Below the pieces are notes generated by a model, which saw only the letters and a list, made by a program, of their open reading frames with translations, did not search any database and was not told the origin of the DNA. A DNA stretch of 51,197 bases, taken from contig NZ_KB894776.1 of NCBI RefSeq assembly GCF_000374625.1, positions 1 through 51,197 of the forward strand. The letters run 5' to 3'. The position numbers were made by a program, and so were the translations under genes. Position 1 is the stretch's first letter. Each line of letters opens with the position of its first letter. The DNA comes from Allobrachymonas chironomi DSM 19884. GTDB lineage: Bacteria > Pseudomonadota > Gammaproteobacteria > Burkholderiales > Burkholderiaceae_C. Positions 39,930-48,838 of this stretch are shown here, piece after piece.

Positions 39930-40064
39930 GATCTGTTCCTTGAACTGGATAAAAAAGACCTGCTGACCACGCAGCCCGCAGGGTGACGCTAATTTACTGC
40001 ATGGACGGATGCTGACACAAGCCTGTCGTGTAAAAAAAGACAGGCCATGTGCAACAGTTGGCAA

Positions 40065-40646
40065 TCAGCGAACCTTGCTGGTCATGAATATCACGGCATT
40101 CTTCATTTCCTCGTCGCTGGCGGTGGAGGCGCCACGGGGCGGCATCACGCCGGTCAGCCCGGTATAACCGTCAATGGAGTGCTTGATCAGCACCTGATCG
40201 CCCTGCGCCAGACGCGGAGCCCAGGCTTCCTTGTCGCCCAGCTTGGGCGCGCCAGCGATACCGGCATCATGGCAAACAAAGCAGGCGGTCTTGTACAACT
40301 TTTCGCCAGCAGCCAGATCCACGTCACCTGCAGCGGCAGGCGCAGCAGCCTTGCCGGCATCGGCAGAAGCGGCGGCAGCAGCCACGGCAGCCGTACCGGC
40401 GGCCACAACAGCAGTGCCAGCAGACTGGGCGGCCTGGTCAGCAGCGCTGGCAGCCTGGCTGGCCGTTTCAACTACGGCAGAAGCGGCCTGCGCTGCAGAA
40501 GCAGCAGCCTCGGTAGCCTGCTGGGCAGACGTGGTGGCCTCGGAAGCGGCAGTCTGGGCGGCGCTCGGGGCCTCCTGCTTGTCGCCACAAGCTGCCAGTG
40601 CAGCGGCTGTCACCAGGGTCAGAATGCCAAAAGTACGTTGCATCAT
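40065..40646 (-). CDS. Cytochrome c5-like lipoprotein with long Ala-rich spacer
   Basis: The 193-residue protein has a lipobox LAAC with Cys20 as the lipid site. Residues 21-107 are almost pure Ala/Ser/Thr/Gln and probably helical. A C-terminal class I c-type cytochrome domain follows, with the haem motif CFVCH (122-126) and the probable methionine ligand in VMPPRGA. It resembles cytochrome c5 family electron carriers. The lipid anchor and spacer would let the haem head reach partners in the periplasm. A strong GGAGG ribosome site precedes two adjacent ATG codons (40646 and 40643). Partner oxidase or reductase genes are not in this window. Confidence 0.92.
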   Translation of the reverse strand: MMQRTFGILTLVTAAALAACGDKQEAPSAAQTAASEATTSAQQATEAAASAAQAASAVVETASQAASAADQAAQSAGTAVVAAGTAAVAAAAASADAGKAAAPAAAGDVDLAAGEKLYKTACFVCHDAGIAGAPKLGDKEAWAPRLAQGDQVLIKHSIDGYTGLTGVMPPRGASTASDEEMKNAVIFMTSKVR

Positions 40647-40750
40647 GCGGGTTACCTCCTAGTATTGGGAATCTTTTTTCAAGTATACATGGCCGTCACC
40701 ATGCGCCCAAATCAAGCGATTACCCATGTTTGCTTCAAGACAAATGTTTC

Positions 40751-43700
40751 TCAATGAATCAGTTGCATCCATATCTTTTCCAGCCGCTTGACGCTGACCG
40801 GCTGTGGCGTGCGTAATTCCTGTGCAAAGAAGCTGACCCGCAACTCCTCCAGCAGCCAGCGAAACTCCAGCATGCGGCTGTCCTGCTGCCCCTTGCGTTC
40901 GGCCAGCAGGCGCCAGTAGCGCTGCTCCAGCGGTTTCAGCTCGGCCAGCTTCTGCGCATCGCGGGCACTGTCGCTGCGCAGCTTGTCCAGCCGCAGCGTG
41001 ATCGCCTTGAGGTAGCGCGGCATGAACTGGAGTTGGGTCCAGGGGGTATCGGCCAGAAAACGCGGGCCGACCAGTTTCTGCAGCTGCTGCGTGATGTCGG
41101 CTGTTGCCTCGGGCTGGTTGCGCGTGTCTTTCAGCTTGCGGCGTGCGGCATCGAACTCGGCCAGCACAATCGCCGCCTGACGCGCCACTTCCTGGGCAAT
41201 CAGGCTGAGCCGGCTCTTGCCCTCTTCCACCCGCTGGCGGAAGCTGTCGGCATCGGCGGGCAAGGGCTCCAGCAGAAAGGCGCGATCGATCGCCAGATCC
41301 AGAATCTGCTGGCGCAGCTCATCAGCCGTGCCCAGCTGCATGTAGGCCGTGGCCATCTTCTGGAAGTCCGGCAGGTTCTTCTGCAGATACTTGAGGGTAT
41401 CGCGCACCTGCAGGGCAAACAGACGGCGCAGGCCCAGGCGATGACGTGTCTGTGCCCGTTCGGGCTCATCAAACAGCTCAATCGTCACGGCATCGCCGAC
41501 ATCGATCAGGGCCGGAAAACCGATCAGGGTCTGGCGGCCACGCCGCAGCTCCATGATTTCCGGCAGTTCGCCAAAGCTCCAGTCGGTGTAGCGCTGGTCT
41601 TCGTCCAGTGTGCTGTTCGTGGCAGCAGCCTGGGGGGTGGCCTTGCCAGCCGGCGCGGCAGCGGCTGCCACAGCAGCGCTGGCCTCCGGCTCTTCCTTGC
41701 GCACGGCGGTTTTCAGCACCGCCAGCGCCTGGAAGGCACCACGCGCCTGGCTACCCAGCTCGGCCTTGAGGGCCCCGAGGTTACGGCCCATGCCGAGTTG
41801 GCGGCCATGCTCATCCACCACGCGGAAGTTCATGAACAGGTGCATCGGCACCATGTCGAGCTTGAAATCGGCCAGCTTCACGTCCAGCCCGGTATGCTCG
41901 CGCGCGCACTGCAGCAGCACATCGGCCAGACTGCCCTTGCCAAAGCCCGGCTCCTGCTGGATCTGTTCGGCCAGCTTGCGCGCACTGTCAGGCAGGGGCA
42001 CAAAGCGGCTGCGCGGACGTTGCGGCAGGCTCTTGAGCAGGGCCTGGATCTTGTCTTTCAGCATGCCGGGGACCAGCCACTGGGCACGCTCTTCGTCGAC
42101 CTGGTTCAGGGCAAACAGCGGGATTTCCACCGTGACGCCATCGCGTGCATCGCCGGGCTGGTGCAGATAGCTGGCCCGGCAATCGACGCCACCGAGTCGG
42201 ATGGTGCGCGGGAACTGGTCGGTAGTGATGCCGGCGGCTTCGTGCCGCATCAGCTCATCCTTGCTGATCTGCAGCAGCTTAGGCTGCTGGCGGCTGGCTT
42301 CGCGGAACCATTTTTCCAGCTGATGCGCGTTGCAGACTTCACGCGGAATCTGGGCATCGTAAAAGGCATAGATCAGCTCGTCATCCACCAGCACGTCCTG
42401 GCGACGCGACTTGTGCTCCAGATCCTCGACCTGACGCACCATCTTGCGGTTGGCGGCCAGAAACGGCAGCTTGCTCTCCCAATCGTCCTCGACCAGCGCC
42501 TGGCGGATGAAGATGTCGCGTGCGTGTTCGGGATCGAGCTTGTCGTAATCGACGCGGCGGTTGTTGTAGAGCACGATGCCGTACAGCGTGGCACGTTCCA
42601 GCGCCACCACCTTGCCGGCCTTTTTTTCCCAGTGCGGGTCCAGCAGCTGGCGGCGCAGCAGGTGCGCGCCGACTTCTTCCAGCCACTGCGGCTCTATGGT
42701 TGCCATGGTGCGGCCGTAGAGACGGCCGGTTTCCATCAGCTCGGCACACACCACCCAGCGGCCCGGGCGCTTGCGCAGGCGCGCGCCGGGATGGCGGAAG
42801 AACTTGATGCCGCGTGCGCCCAGGAACCAGTCTTCCTCGTCATTCTTGCAGCCAACGTTGCCCAGCAGGCCGGCCAGCATGCTCTTGTGCAGCTGCTCGT
42901 AACTGGCTGGCTGCGGCTTCGGTTTCCAGCCCTGCTCGGCCGCCACGGTCAGCAGCTGGCTATGGGTGTCGCGCCATTCGCGCACGCGGCGCACGTTGAT
43001 GAAGTTCTGGCGCAGCAGGCTCTCGTACTGGCGATTGCTGAGCTTGTGCACTGGCTGGATCGCTGCTGATTCTTCGGCAGCCGGCTGTGACTTGCCCTGG
43101 CTGCGCTGCGCCACCGGCAGCACCGCTTGCGACGTCGGCTTGCGGCCGGCCTCACGTTGCTGGCTGCGCGCCGAGCCCAGCGCGGAATGGCCGCCGCGCA
43201 CATCGTGCAACCACTGCCACAACTTGAGCGTGCTGACGAATTCGCTGCGCTCGTCATCAAACTTGGCGTGTTGCTGGTCGGCCTGGGCCTGCTGTTCCAG
43301 CGGCCGGTCACGCACATCCTGCACGCTGAGTGCCGAGGCAATCACCAGTGCCTCGTTGAGCGCGCCGCGTTCTTGTGCCTCCAGCAGGATGCGGCCCACG
43401 CGCGGGTCCAGCGGCAGGCGAGCCAGCGCCTGGCCTGTGCGTGTCAGCTGCTTGTCGTCATCGACCGCGCCCAACTCGTTAAGCAGCTGGTAGCCATCGC
43501 TGATCGCCTTGGGGCGCGGCGCTTCCAGAAACGGGAAATGCTCCACCTCGCCCAGATGCAGCGACTGCATGCGCAGGATCACGCCGGCCAGCGAAGAGCG
43601 CAGGATTTCCGGATCGGTAAACGGCTGGCGACCGGCAAAATCCTTCTCGTCATACAGGCGGATGCAGATGCCGTTGGCAACCCGGCCGCAACGGCCGGCA

Positions 43701-44749
43701 CGCTGGTTGGCTGCCGCCTGGCTGACCGGCTCCACCAACAGCTGCTCTACCTTGTTGCGATAGCTGTAGCGCTTGACGCGCGCGGTACCGGAATCGATCA
43801 CGTAGCGGATGCCTGGCACCGTCAGCGAAGTTTCTGCCACGTTGGTGGCCAGCACGATGCGGCGGCCCTTGTGGTTGTCGAACACGCGGTCCTGCTCGGC
43901 CTGGCTCAGGCGCGCAAACAGCGGCAGCACCTCGGTGCTGCGCAACACCGGGCTGTGGCTCAGGTGCTTGCGCAGATGATCGGCGGCTTCACGGATCTCG
44001 CGTTCGCCGGGCAGGAACACCAGGATGTCGCCGCTGTCCTGCGGGCTGCGCCACAGCTCGTCCACGGCATCGGCAATCGCCGTATTCAGATCGGTATCGC
44101 GCGTCTCTTCAAACGGACGATAGCGGATTTCCACCGGAAACAGCCGGCCCGATACCATCAGCACCGGTGCCGGTCCGTTCGCCGAGGCAAAGTGCTTCGC
44201 AAAGCGGTCGGCATCGATCGTGGCCGAGGTGACAATCAGCTTCAGGTCGGGCCGGCGCGGCAGGATTTCCTTCAGGTAGCCGAGCAGAAAGTCGATATTC
44301 AGACTGCGCTCGTGCGCCTCGTCAATGATCAGCGTATCGTAGGCCTTGAGCAGCGGATCGCTCTGCGTTTCGGCCAGCAGAATGCCGTCCGTCATCAGCT
44401 TGACCGAAGCGCCTTTTTGCAACCGGTCGGCAAAACGCACCTTGTAGCCCACCACCTCGCCCAGCGGCGTCTGCAATTCTTCGGCGATGCGCTTGGCCAC
44501 GCTGCTGGCGGCAATCCGGCGTGGCTGCGTGTGGCCGATCAGGCGCGGCCGCTGGCCCGGCTGGGCGTTGCAGGCACCGCGCCCGAGCGCCAGCGCGATC
44601 TTGGGCAGCTGCGTGGTCTTGCCGGAGCCGGTTTCGCCACAAACAATGATCACCTGGTGGCGTTGCAGCGCCGCCATGATCTCGTCGCGACGGCCTGAAA
44701 CCGGCAGCGATTCCGGAAACTGGATACGCAAGGGGGATTTATCTGACAA
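40751..44749 (-). CDS. hrpA: DEAH-box ATP-dependent RNA helicase HrpA
   Basis: This DEAH/RHA helicase has 1332 residues, close to the roughly 1300 of E. coli HrpA. The motifs run from Walker A GETGSGKTTQLPK (near residue 38), through IIDEAHERSLNIDFLLG (near 142) and VTSATIDADRFAKHF, to QRAGRCGRV. A helicase-associated region and the long HrpA-specific C-terminus (DUF3418 type) follow. No upstream ATG gives a family-like start. I infer a TTG at 44749 (MSDKSPLRIQFPESLPVS) preceded by AGGACA. The open frame continues to 46087 only because it shadows argA. It is divergent from argA. Confidence 0.93.
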   Translation of the reverse strand: MSDKSPLRIQFPESLPVSGRRDEIMAALQRHQVIIVCGETGSGKTTQLPKIALALGRGACNAQPGQRPRLIGHTQPRRIAASSVAKRIAEELQTPLGEVVGYKVRFADRLQKGASVKLMTDGILLAETQSDPLLKAYDTLIIDEAHERSLNIDFLLGYLKEILPRRPDLKLIVTSATIDADRFAKHFASANGPAPVLMVSGRLFPVEIRYRPFEETRDTDLNTAIADAVDELWRSPQDSGDILVFLPGEREIREAADHLRKHLSHSPVLRSTEVLPLFARLSQAEQDRVFDNHKGRRIVLATNVAETSLTVPGIRYVIDSGTARVKRYSYRNKVEQLLVEPVSQAAANQRAGRCGRVANGICIRLYDEKDFAGRQPFTDPEILRSSLAGVILRMQSLHLGEVEHFPFLEAPRPKAISDGYQLLNELGAVDDDKQLTRTGQALARLPLDPRVGRILLEAQERGALNEALVIASALSVQDVRDRPLEQQAQADQQHAKFDDERSEFVSTLKLWQWLHDVRGGHSALGSARSQQREAGRKPTSQAVLPVAQRSQGKSQPAAEESAAIQPVHKLSNRQYESLLRQNFINVRRVREWRDTHSQLLTVAAEQGWKPKPQPASYEQLHKSMLAGLLGNVGCKNDEEDWFLGARGIKFFRHPGARLRKRPGRWVVCAELMETGRLYGRTMATIEPQWLEEVGAHLLRRQLLDPHWEKKAGKVVALERATLYGIVLYNNRRVDYDKLDPEHARDIFIRQALVEDDWESKLPFLAANRKMVRQVEDLEHKSRRQDVLVDDELIYAFYDAQIPREVCNAHQLEKWFREASRQQPKLLQISKDELMRHEAAGITTDQFPRTIRLGGVDCRASYLHQPGDARDGVTVEIPLFALNQVDEERAQWLVPGMLKDKIQALLKSLPQRPRSRFVPLPDSARKLAEQIQQEPGFGKGSLADVLLQCAREHTGLDVKLADFKLDMVPMHLFMNFRVVDEHGRQLGMGRNLGALKAELGSQARGAFQALAVLKTAVRKEEPEASAAVAAAAAPAGKATPQAAATNSTLDEDQRYTDWSFGELPEIMELRRGRQTLIGFPALIDVGDAVTIELFDEPERAQTRHRLGLRRLFALQVRDTLKYLQKNLPDFQKMATAYMQLGTADELRQQILDLAIDRAFLLEPLPADADSFRQRVEEGKSRLSLIAQEVARQAAIVLAEFDAARRKLKDTRNQPEATADITQQLQKLVGPRFLADTPWTQLQFMPRYLKAITLRLDKLRSDSARDAQKLAELKPLEQRYWRLLAERKGQQDSRMLEFRWLLEELRVSFFAQELRTPQPVSVKRLEKIWMQLIH

Positions 44750-44851
44750 GGAGTGTCCTGATCTGAAGCAAAGTATCGGAAAATGCGGGATTATCCCAGC
44801 ATTGCCGGCGGGCGTCACTTGGCGCGCCTGCCGCCATCCCCATATCGTTCC

Positions 44852-46198
44852 ATGTCCAGCGTTTTCAATTTCACCTTTGTCCCCTGGTTCCGTTCGGTAG
44901 CGCCGTACATCCACATGCACCGCAACAAGACGCTGGTGCTGGGCGTGCCCGGCGAAGCCATTGCTGCCGGCAAGTTGCCCAGCATCGTGCAGGATCTGGC
45001 CCTGATCAAGAGCATGGGCGTGCACATCGTGATGGTGCACGGCTTTCGTCCGCAGGTGAACGAACAGCTGCGCGCCAAGGGCCAGGAGCCGCGCTATTAC
45101 AAGGGCCTGCGCATCACCGACGAGGTGGCGCTGGACTGTGCGCTCGAGGCGGCCGGCCAGCTGCGCTACGAGGTCGAGGCCGCCTTCAGCCAGGGCCTGC
45201 CCAATACCCCCATGGCCGGTGCCACGGTGCGCGTGATTTCCGGCAACTTCCTCACCGCCCGTCCGGTGGGCATCGTGGACGGCGTGGACTACCTGCACTC
45301 CGGCCAGGTGCGCAAGATCGATGCCAGCGCGATCCAGTCCATGCTGGACCAGAACGCGCTGGTGCTGCTGTCGCCGCTGGGTTTCTCGCCCACCGGTGAA
45401 GCCTTCAACCTGACCATGGAAGACGTCGCCACCGAGGTGGCCAGTGAGCTGCATGCCGACAAGCTGCTGTTCCTGACCGAAAACGGCGGCATCCGCCAGC
45501 GCCCCTTCGATCCGCCCGGTGAAGACAACCCGATCGATACCGAATTGCCGCTGGCCTATGCCGAAGATCTGATGGCCCAGCTGCCACCGCCCGAAAAGCA
45601 CACCGACAAGGGCTTCTACCTGCGCCACTGCATCAAGGCCTGCAAGAATGGCGTGGAACGCAGCCATATCGTGCCCTACAAGGTTGATGGCTCGATCCTG
45701 CTCGAAATCTACACCCACGACGGTATCGGCAGCATGGTGGTAGACGAAAAGCTGGAAAGCCTGCGCGAAGCCACCATCGAGGACGTGGGCGGCATCCTGC
45801 AGCTGATCGAGCCCTTCGAGCAGGACGGCACCCTGGTCAAGCGCCAGCGCCACGAAATCGAGCGCGATGCCCATCTCTACACCATCATCGAGCACGATGG
45901 CGTGATCTTCGGCTGTGCCGCCCTCTATCCCTACCCTGAAAATGGCACCGCCGAAATGGCCTCCGTCACGGTCAGCCCGCAGGTGCAGGGCCAGGGCGAT
46001 GGCGACAAGCTGCTGCGCCGCATCGAGCAGCGCGCCCGTGCCCAGGGCCTGAAGAGCATCTTTGTGCTCACCACGCGCACCATGCACTGGTTCATCAAGC
46101 GCGGTTTCCAGGTTGTCGATCCCAACTGGCTGCCTGAAGCACGCAAGCGCAAGTACAACTGGGACCGAAGAAGCCAGGTTTTAGTGAAAAAATTGTGA
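44852..46198 (+). CDS. argA: Amino-acid N-acetyltransferase (N-acetylglutamate synthase)
   Basis: ArgA makes N-acetylglutamate, the first step of arginine synthesis. The 448 residues comprise an N-terminal amino-acid-kinase-like domain (about 15-280, FRSVAPYIHMHRNKTLVLGV, VHGFRPQVNEQL), where arginine feedback inhibition normally acts, and a C-terminal GNAT acetyltransferase domain (about 300-448). The GNAT domain has ASVTVSPQVQGQGDGDKLL for acetyl-CoA and ends FQVVDPNWLPEARKRKYNWDRR. ATG 44852 (MSSVFNFTFVPWFRS) is the usual start. About 100 bases separate it from hrpA. Confidence 0.96.
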   Translation: MSSVFNFTFVPWFRSVAPYIHMHRNKTLVLGVPGEAIAAGKLPSIVQDLALIKSMGVHIVMVHGFRPQVNEQLRAKGQEPRYYKGLRITDEVALDCALEAAGQLRYEVEAAFSQGLPNTPMAGATVRVISGNFLTARPVGIVDGVDYLHSGQVRKIDASAIQSMLDQNALVLLSPLGFSPTGEAFNLTMEDVATEVASELHADKLLFLTENGGIRQRPFDPPGEDNPIDTELPLAYAEDLMAQLPPPEKHTDKGFYLRHCIKACKNGVERSHIVPYKVDGSILLEIYTHDGIGSMVVDEKLESLREATIEDVGGILQLIEPFEQDGTLVKRQRHEIERDAHLYTIIEHDGVIFGCAALYPYPENGTAEMASVTVSPQVQGQGDGDKLLRRIEQRARAQGLKSIFVLTTRTMHWFIKRGFQVVDPNWLPEARKRKYNWDRRSQVLVKKL

Positions 46199-46265
46199 TG
46201 ACGTGTAAATCCGTGCCATTTAAAATGCTCCTTTGGGTTTAAACAACATCAAGAAGGAGCCGCTG

Positions 46266-47402
46266 ATGGCCACACGCCGCACCCCCGCCCCCGAAAAACC
46301 CCGCCTCGCCCGATCGGGTGACGTGATTCTCGGCAAAACATCGCCCGAGAACATTCCCAAGGTTGCCGCACGTGACGCCGAGCTGTCCGCGCTGACGCGT
46401 CGTGAAGTGGCCATCGAGCAAATCCTGGAAAAGGCCGAAGACAAGGTCGAGGCCATGAAGACCCTCATGAGCCGCGCCTCCAAGGACGAACTGGATGCGT
46501 TGCGCCTGATGCTGGCCACGCCCACGCATGTCGCACAGCGTGGCACCGGCGATGACGAACTGGCGCCCAACTGGCGCAAGGGCGGGTATCCCTACAAGAA
46601 CCTGATGAGCCGCAAGAGCTACGAGAAGCAGAAATACACGCTTCAGGTAGAGCTGCTCAAGCTGCAGGCCTGGGTCAAGGAAACCGGGGCCCGCGTGATG
46701 ATTGTTTTCGAGGGCCGTGACGCTGCCGGCAAGGGCGGCACCATCCGCCGCTTCATGGAACACCTGAACCCGCGCGGTGCACGCGTGGTCGCCCTGGAAA
46801 AGCCGACCGAGGAAGAAAAGGGCCAGTGGTATTTCCAGCGCTACGTCAAGCATATGCCCACGCATGGCGAGATCGTGCTGTTTGACCGTTCCTGGTACAA
46901 CCGTGCCGGCGTGGAGCGCGTGATGGGCTTCTGCACCGATGACGAATACCGCGAATTCATGCTGCAAGCACCGCTTTTCGAGCGCATGCTGACACGCAGC
47001 GGCATCTACCTGATCAAGTTCTGGTTCTCGGTCAGCCGCGATGAACAGCGCCGCCGCTTCAAAGAGCGTGAACTGCACCCGCTGAAGCAATGGAAGCTGT
47101 CCCCGATCGACAAGGCCAGCCTGGACAAGTGGGACGACTACACCCGCGCCAAGGAAGCCATGTTCTTCGAAACCGATACCGTGGACGCCCCCTGGACCGT
47201 GATCAAGTCGGACGACAAGAAGCGCGCCCGCCTGAATGCCATGCGCTACGTGCTGAGCCGCGTCCCCTGCGACAACAAGGATACCGAGAGCATCGGCACG
47301 CTGGACAGCCTGCTGGTCGGCCGTGCCAACAGCATCTACGAGCACGGTGAACACCCGATGGGCGAATTCCGCCACGCGTTCGACCTGATGAGCCGCAAGT
47401 AA
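46266..47402 (+). CDS. ppk2: Polyphosphate kinase 2 (PPK2 family)
   Basis: PPK2 enzymes use polyphosphate to phosphorylate nucleotides, or the reverse. The 378-residue single-domain protein has Walker A VFEGRDAAGKGGTIRRFMEH, Walker B IVLFDRSWYNRAGVERVMGF and a lid region SRDEQRRRFKERELHPLKQWK. This fits the single-domain PPK2 classes. Whether it prefers ADP, GDP or AMP cannot be decided by eye. The first 90 residues form an extra charged helical N-terminus. AAGGAG precedes ATG 46266, and a terminator follows the stop. A TAAAAT box (46221-46226) may be the -10. Confidence 0.94.
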   Translation: MATRRTPAPEKPRLARSGDVILGKTSPENIPKVAARDAELSALTRREVAIEQILEKAEDKVEAMKTLMSRASKDELDALRLMLATPTHVAQRGTGDDELAPNWRKGGYPYKNLMSRKSYEKQKYTLQVELLKLQAWVKETGARVMIVFEGRDAAGKGGTIRRFMEHLNPRGARVVALEKPTEEEKGQWYFQRYVKHMPTHGEIVLFDRSWYNRAGVERVMGFCTDDEYREFMLQAPLFERMLTRSGIYLIKFWFSVSRDEQRRRFKERELHPLKQWKLSPIDKASLDKWDDYTRAKEAMFFETDTVDAPWTVIKSDDKKRARLNAMRYVLSRVPCDNKDTESIGTLDSLLVGRANSIYEHGEHPMGEFRHAFDLMSRK

Positions 47403-47433
47403 TCCGGCTCCAGCACGGCTGCGACCGATACCA

Positions 47434-47459
47434 GGGCTGATCATCGATCAGCCCTTTTT
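47434..47459 (+). terminator. Intrinsic terminator of ppk2
   Basis: A perfect 9-bp stem (GGGCTGATC 47434-47442 with GATCAGCCC 47446-47454), a 3-nt loop and five T. The minus strand has no T tract, so it serves ppk2 only. Confidence 0.9.
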
Positions 47460-47473
47460 CGTGGTGGCTGCGA

Positions 47474-47935
47474 TCAGGGTTTGCGGCCGAACAGCACCAT
47501 CTGGAAGAAGCGCAGCAGCTCCTGGTCCAGGGCGGCCTTGATGCCCTTGAAGTCTGCCGGACGCGGTTCGGGCACATGTTGCGCCTCGGCACGGTGCAGC
47601 GCCTCGGCACGGCGTACGGCATCGGCCTCTTCCGAGTGCACCGCGTGATCGGCCAGCACGTGCACATAGCCGGGCCCGACTTCGGCCAGGCCACCGACGA
47701 CATATAGCGCAGCAGGTTCGGCATCTGCGCTTGTGCGGTAGCTCAGCATGCCGGCATCCAGCGTGGTCAGCACCGGCACATGCCCGGGCAGCACGCCCAT
47801 GCCACCGGCCGACCCCGGCAGATTGACCTCGTACACCACCCCGCTGAAGATCAGCCCGCTGACGGTACCGACTTCCAGGTGCAGGTGGTCAGGCAGCGCA
47901 TGGCGGCCGTGGTGGGTAGGGGATTCAGCGTTCAT
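47474..47935 (-). CDS. atpC: F1 ATP synthase epsilon subunit-like protein (stand-alone copy)
   Basis: The 153-residue protein has an N-terminal beta-sandwich typical of epsilon, with LHLEVGTVSGLIFSGVVYEV, GGMGVLPGHVPVLTTLDAG (about 44-62) and YVVGGLAEVGPGYVHVLAD. A C-terminal helical region follows, with HSEEADAVRRAEALHRAE and the final helix of the inhibitory domain. About 14 residues precede the usual start. In normal operons epsilon follows beta; here it overlaps the gamma gene by 11 bases and no other atp gene is present. It could be a second rotor subunit, a regulator of the main enzyme, or a relic. The open and family-like sequence argues against a dead relic. It converges with ppk2. 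Confidence 0.9.
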   Translation of the reverse strand: MNAESPTHHGRHALPDHLHLEVGTVSGLIFSGVVYEVNLPGSAGGMGVLPGHVPVLTTLDAGMLSYRTSADAEPAALYVVGGLAEVGPGYVHVLADHAVHSEEADAVRRAEALHRAEAQHVPEPRPADFKGIKAALDQELLRFFQMVLFGRKP

Positions 47936-48833
47936 CGATGGCTGCCGCTCCGGCCACGATCTCGATCAGCTCGCGCGTGATCGCTTCCTGTCGGGCCTTG
48001 TGGTATTCCAGGGTCAATTCTTCCACGCGCTGATCGGCGTTTTCCGAGGCCGATTTCATGGCCGTCATGCGCGCAGCCTGTTCGCAGGCAGCGTTTTCGG
48101 CCACCGCCTGGTAAATAATGGTTTCAACGTAGCGCAGCAGCAGCGCATCCACTGCTTCCTGCTCGCCGGGTTCATAGATGTAATCTACCGGATGATGCCC
48201 TGGATGGTGGTGCAATGGCAGCTGCAGGTGCTCCGGCACGCCTGCCAGCGCATGGCCCAGCGGCAGAAAGCGCGACAGCAGCGGCTGATAGTTGAGCACG
48301 TTGACGAAGCGGTTGGTAGCAACATACAACTCGTCGATCTCGCCACGCAGGAACTGCATGATGGGTACCGACATTGTGCCCAGCAGCTCTTCCGAAGGCT
48401 GGAATTCGCTGCCCGCGGGCACATGCGCCACCACCCTGCTGCCGCAACGCTTCAGCGTGGCCAGACCGCGCAGGCCGACAATCGTCAGACTGCACTCCTG
48501 CCCTGCCTGCTGCCAACGCTCCAGCTGCTGCACGACTTCCTGCAGCAGCCGCGTGTTGAGCGGGCCGCACATGCCGCGGTCAGTGGTAACCACGATCAGG
48601 CCCACGCGTTTCACCGGATCGCGACGCGCCATCAGGGCTGGCTGGTAATCACCGTCCACATGCACAAAGCGCGCCATCATCTTGCGCAGGATGCGGCCAT
48701 AGGGACGGATGCTCTCGGCACGCTTGCGCGCCTGCGCCAGTCGTGCAAACGCCATGCGTTCCATGGCGCGCGTGATCTTGCGTGTCTTGCTGATGTTGGA
48801 GATCTGCGCGCGTATCTCGCGCGTCTGGGCCAT
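47925..48833 (-). CDS. atpG: F1 ATP synthase gamma subunit-like protein (stand-alone copy)
   Basis: The 302-residue protein follows gamma from end to end. It has an N-terminal helix KTRKITRAMERMAFARLAQA (16-35), a Rossmann-like part with VVTTDRGMCGPLN (81-93), YVATNRFVN, and a C-terminal helix with EQAARMTAMKSASENA and ARQEAITRELIEIVAGAAA (280-298). The C-terminus is well kept. The N-terminal helix lacks the near-invariant MVAASK-type motif, reading RMAFARL. A His-rich loop (LPLHHHPGHHPVD, 205-217) is also unusual. The gene starts 5 bases after dsbB and overlaps the epsilon-like gene. It would form the rotor stalk if assembled. A second copy alongside a normal operon elsewhere is the likely situation. 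Confidence 0.9.
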   Translation of the reverse strand: MAQTREIRAQISNISKTRKITRAMERMAFARLAQARKRAESIRPYGRILRKMMARFVHVDGDYQPALMARRDPVKRVGLIVVTTDRGMCGPLNTRLLQEVVQQLERWQQAGQECSLTIVGLRGLATLKRCGSRVVAHVPAGSEFQPSEELLGTMSVPIMQFLRGEIDELYVATNRFVNVLNYQPLLSRFLPLGHALAGVPEHLQLPLHHHPGHHPVDYIYEPGEQEAVDALLLRYVETIIYQAVAENAACEQAARMTAMKSASENADQRVEELTLEYHKARQEAITRELIEIVAGAAAIDER

Positions 48834-48838
48834 GCGGC

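Noticed and set aside
40015..40050. Terminator of the cytochrome gene formed by GCCTGTC/GACAGGC
   Set aside because: The T run lies within the loop rather than after the stem, so it does not have intrinsic terminator form.
44750..46087. 446-residue N-terminal extension of HrpA
   Set aside because: The extension is the antisense of argA. The HrpA family starts a few dozen residues before Walker A, which fits the TTG at 44749.
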